Source: Granulicella paludicola (GTDB taxonomy: Bacteria; Acidobacteriota; Terriglobia; Terriglobales; Acidobacteriaceae). From it: a stretch of DNA of 64,000 nt. Under the pieces are notes generated by a model. It did no database searches. It was given only the letters and a program-made list of their open reading frames with translations, and was not told the origin of the DNA. This document shows, piece by piece, positions 63,901 through 64,000 of the stretch (position 1 is its first letter; each line of letters opens with the position of its first letter). The position numbers and the translations under genes are program-made. The stretch spans positions 434,001 to 498,000 of the forward strand of contig NZ_JAGSYC010000024.1 in the NCBI RefSeq assembly GCF_025685545.1, given 5' to 3'.

Positions 63901-64000
63901 AGGTCTTCGGCTATTACCAGGGCAACGCCAACTTTGTGAATCAGCGTGAGTACTACAAGCCGACCTACACCGGCGGAGTGCGGTACACGCTCGGCACGCA
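60987..64000 (+). CDS. TonB-dependent receptor, partial at the window end
   Basis: At least 1004 codons of an outer-membrane TonB-dependent transporter; the frame is open to base 64000 and the stop is outside. The GTG at 60987 has AGGAG seven bases before it. A signal peptide (TFFVGFLALVTTSRVLAQ) is followed by a carboxypeptidase-regulatory-like domain (IQGNVLDAGGAAVPGAQ). The plug follows with SLPNANVADAIGRFPSVTLY, VYIQVRGTEPRLTNVTVDG and SIQMNKTLLANMDGNGIGAS, a layout like the Caulobacter-type sugar receptors. Barrel strands follow. It is divergent from an OmpR-type regulator/kinase pair, with an operator-like repeat between, so its synthesis is probably induced by an external signal. Confidence 0.9.
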   Translation, partial: MFIHLRHWTRRHIALTFFVGFLALVTTSRVLAQAADARATIQGNVLDAGGAAVPGAQLKLAPVPLTVVSDDHGMYRMTNVPAGMYTLTVSYVGFAPLTSDVTVLSGQTVNLDLTLKVANASQEILVTASRAHGEAESINETRTADNIMQVMPSEVITSLPNANVADAIGRFPSVTLYRIEGEGVYIQVRGTEPRLTNVTVDGITIPAPEPTVRQVRLDIIPSGMVDSIQMNKTLLANMDGNGIGASVNLKSKEASDRPTLDLYGDGGHTNIMNGRGSYDFGGTSGKRFGASKRFGLLGNAVFDYNGRGIDNIQPALDPLSTYATPFYDNNTIREYRYYRTRYGFDGSADYRLSDSTGFYAHGFYSDLKDYGDKWYYEPVSAALTGTASNTVYPTATSKGSAPKFYTSSKRPNASVGTIILGGRTVHKDSLFTYQVSASRSYEKDSAGNPKADFSWVGATNYCNYIPAQQTDLYHPHFGNCDNSNTSPLLNASNWQFKDITISTGQNAQLNLTAQTSYAKNYSWWGHFGTFEAGLKFSNAHQSQDSTETVYDGFPTASAPLMSALLDTFNNTDYFNGTYFGGQYGKVSNFSSAQAYTLNNYTGYVDAQKTVADRYPNLFHTVEQITAGYLMNTVDLGKLHINTGIRIESTRTMTFGYNLTFYGTSGKAGAPCASSPNAPAVGTSCYTAVGTNNNPSYVDVLPSVEARYSLTTNSALRGVVSRGVARPDPYQLVPYVTEDSTASPIAVSIGNPSLRPEHANNYDVLYEDYLQPLGLVQAGFFFKQLQAPQVVTTLPSGLNLANFPANYFPTSVQSVLAQYPGDAITQYTNGQNAYIYGLELSFQQHFNYLPGILKGLGLQANYSYTASREKGLPLRNDHPTTIDQSPNTWKINPTYDTKRFSARVGLAYDQASLFTYNYVSPSYVSGADPSGLGTKGPSGDVFTLTHFQVDAQASYRFYKGFTAVVSGLNLNNEVFGYYQGNANFVNQREYYKPTYTGGVRYTLGT

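Overview
The window reads as chromosomal DNA of an acidobacterium, most likely of the class Terriglobia (Granulicella/Terriglobus/Edaphobacter type). This is inferred from two very large Oar-like TonB-dependent receptors with carboxypeptidase-regulatory domains, a GH92 and a GH2 enzyme, secreted alpha/beta hydrolases, and a moderately GC-rich background. No rRNA or other marker gene is present to prove it.

Layout. (1) 1-13.8 kb is a decayed accessory region. It holds remnants of a GreA-type factor, a multiheme cytochrome, a TPR protein and a GH92 enzyme around intact genes for a glutathione peroxidase, a GH92 alpha-mannosidase, an Oar-like TonB receptor and a GH2 glycosidase. It ends in a broken integrase at the 3' end of tRNA-Arg(ACG). 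(2) 13.8-22.9 kb is a core block: a small metal-binding-like protein, TlpA-type thioredoxin, GT2 glycosyltransferase, two PTPS paralogues, folE, truB, and tesA divergent from the ABC transporter ybbA-ybbP, closed by tRNA-Gln(CTG). (3) 22.9-38.7 kb is a second accessory region starting with another broken integrase. It carries a SnoaL/MDR/SDR redox operon, three related secreted alpha/beta hydrolases, a DUF4126 membrane protein, a dead DyP peroxidase, a multicopper oxidase, a FixJ-type two-component cluster, a Gfo/Idh/MocA dehydrogenase and a dead sugar isomerase.

(4) 39.1-56.3 kb is the most striking part. A decaheme cytochrome (DmsE/MtrA type) and an MtrB/PioB-like outer-membrane barrel converge on a complete, tightly overlapping [NiFe]-hydrogenase operon on the minus strand: small subunit, HybA-like ferredoxin, HybB-like quinone-reactive membrane protein, large subunit, maturation protease, then hypA-B-F-C-D-E. 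A small cytochrome c and a membrane-anchored multiheme cytochrome diverge from it. Together they look like a hydrogen-oxidising chain that feeds quinone and could pass electrons through periplasmic hemes to or across the outer membrane. (5) 56.3-64 kb has a zinc alcohol dehydrogenase, a nitroreductase, and an OmpR-type response regulator/histidine kinase pair divergent from a second TonB-dependent receptor that runs off the window. Three CTTAG direct repeats lie between the regulator and the receptor.

The chain of gene remnants on the outer sides of the two tRNAs suggests old integrative elements that inserted there and decayed. No CRISPR array, intact transposase or origin was seen.
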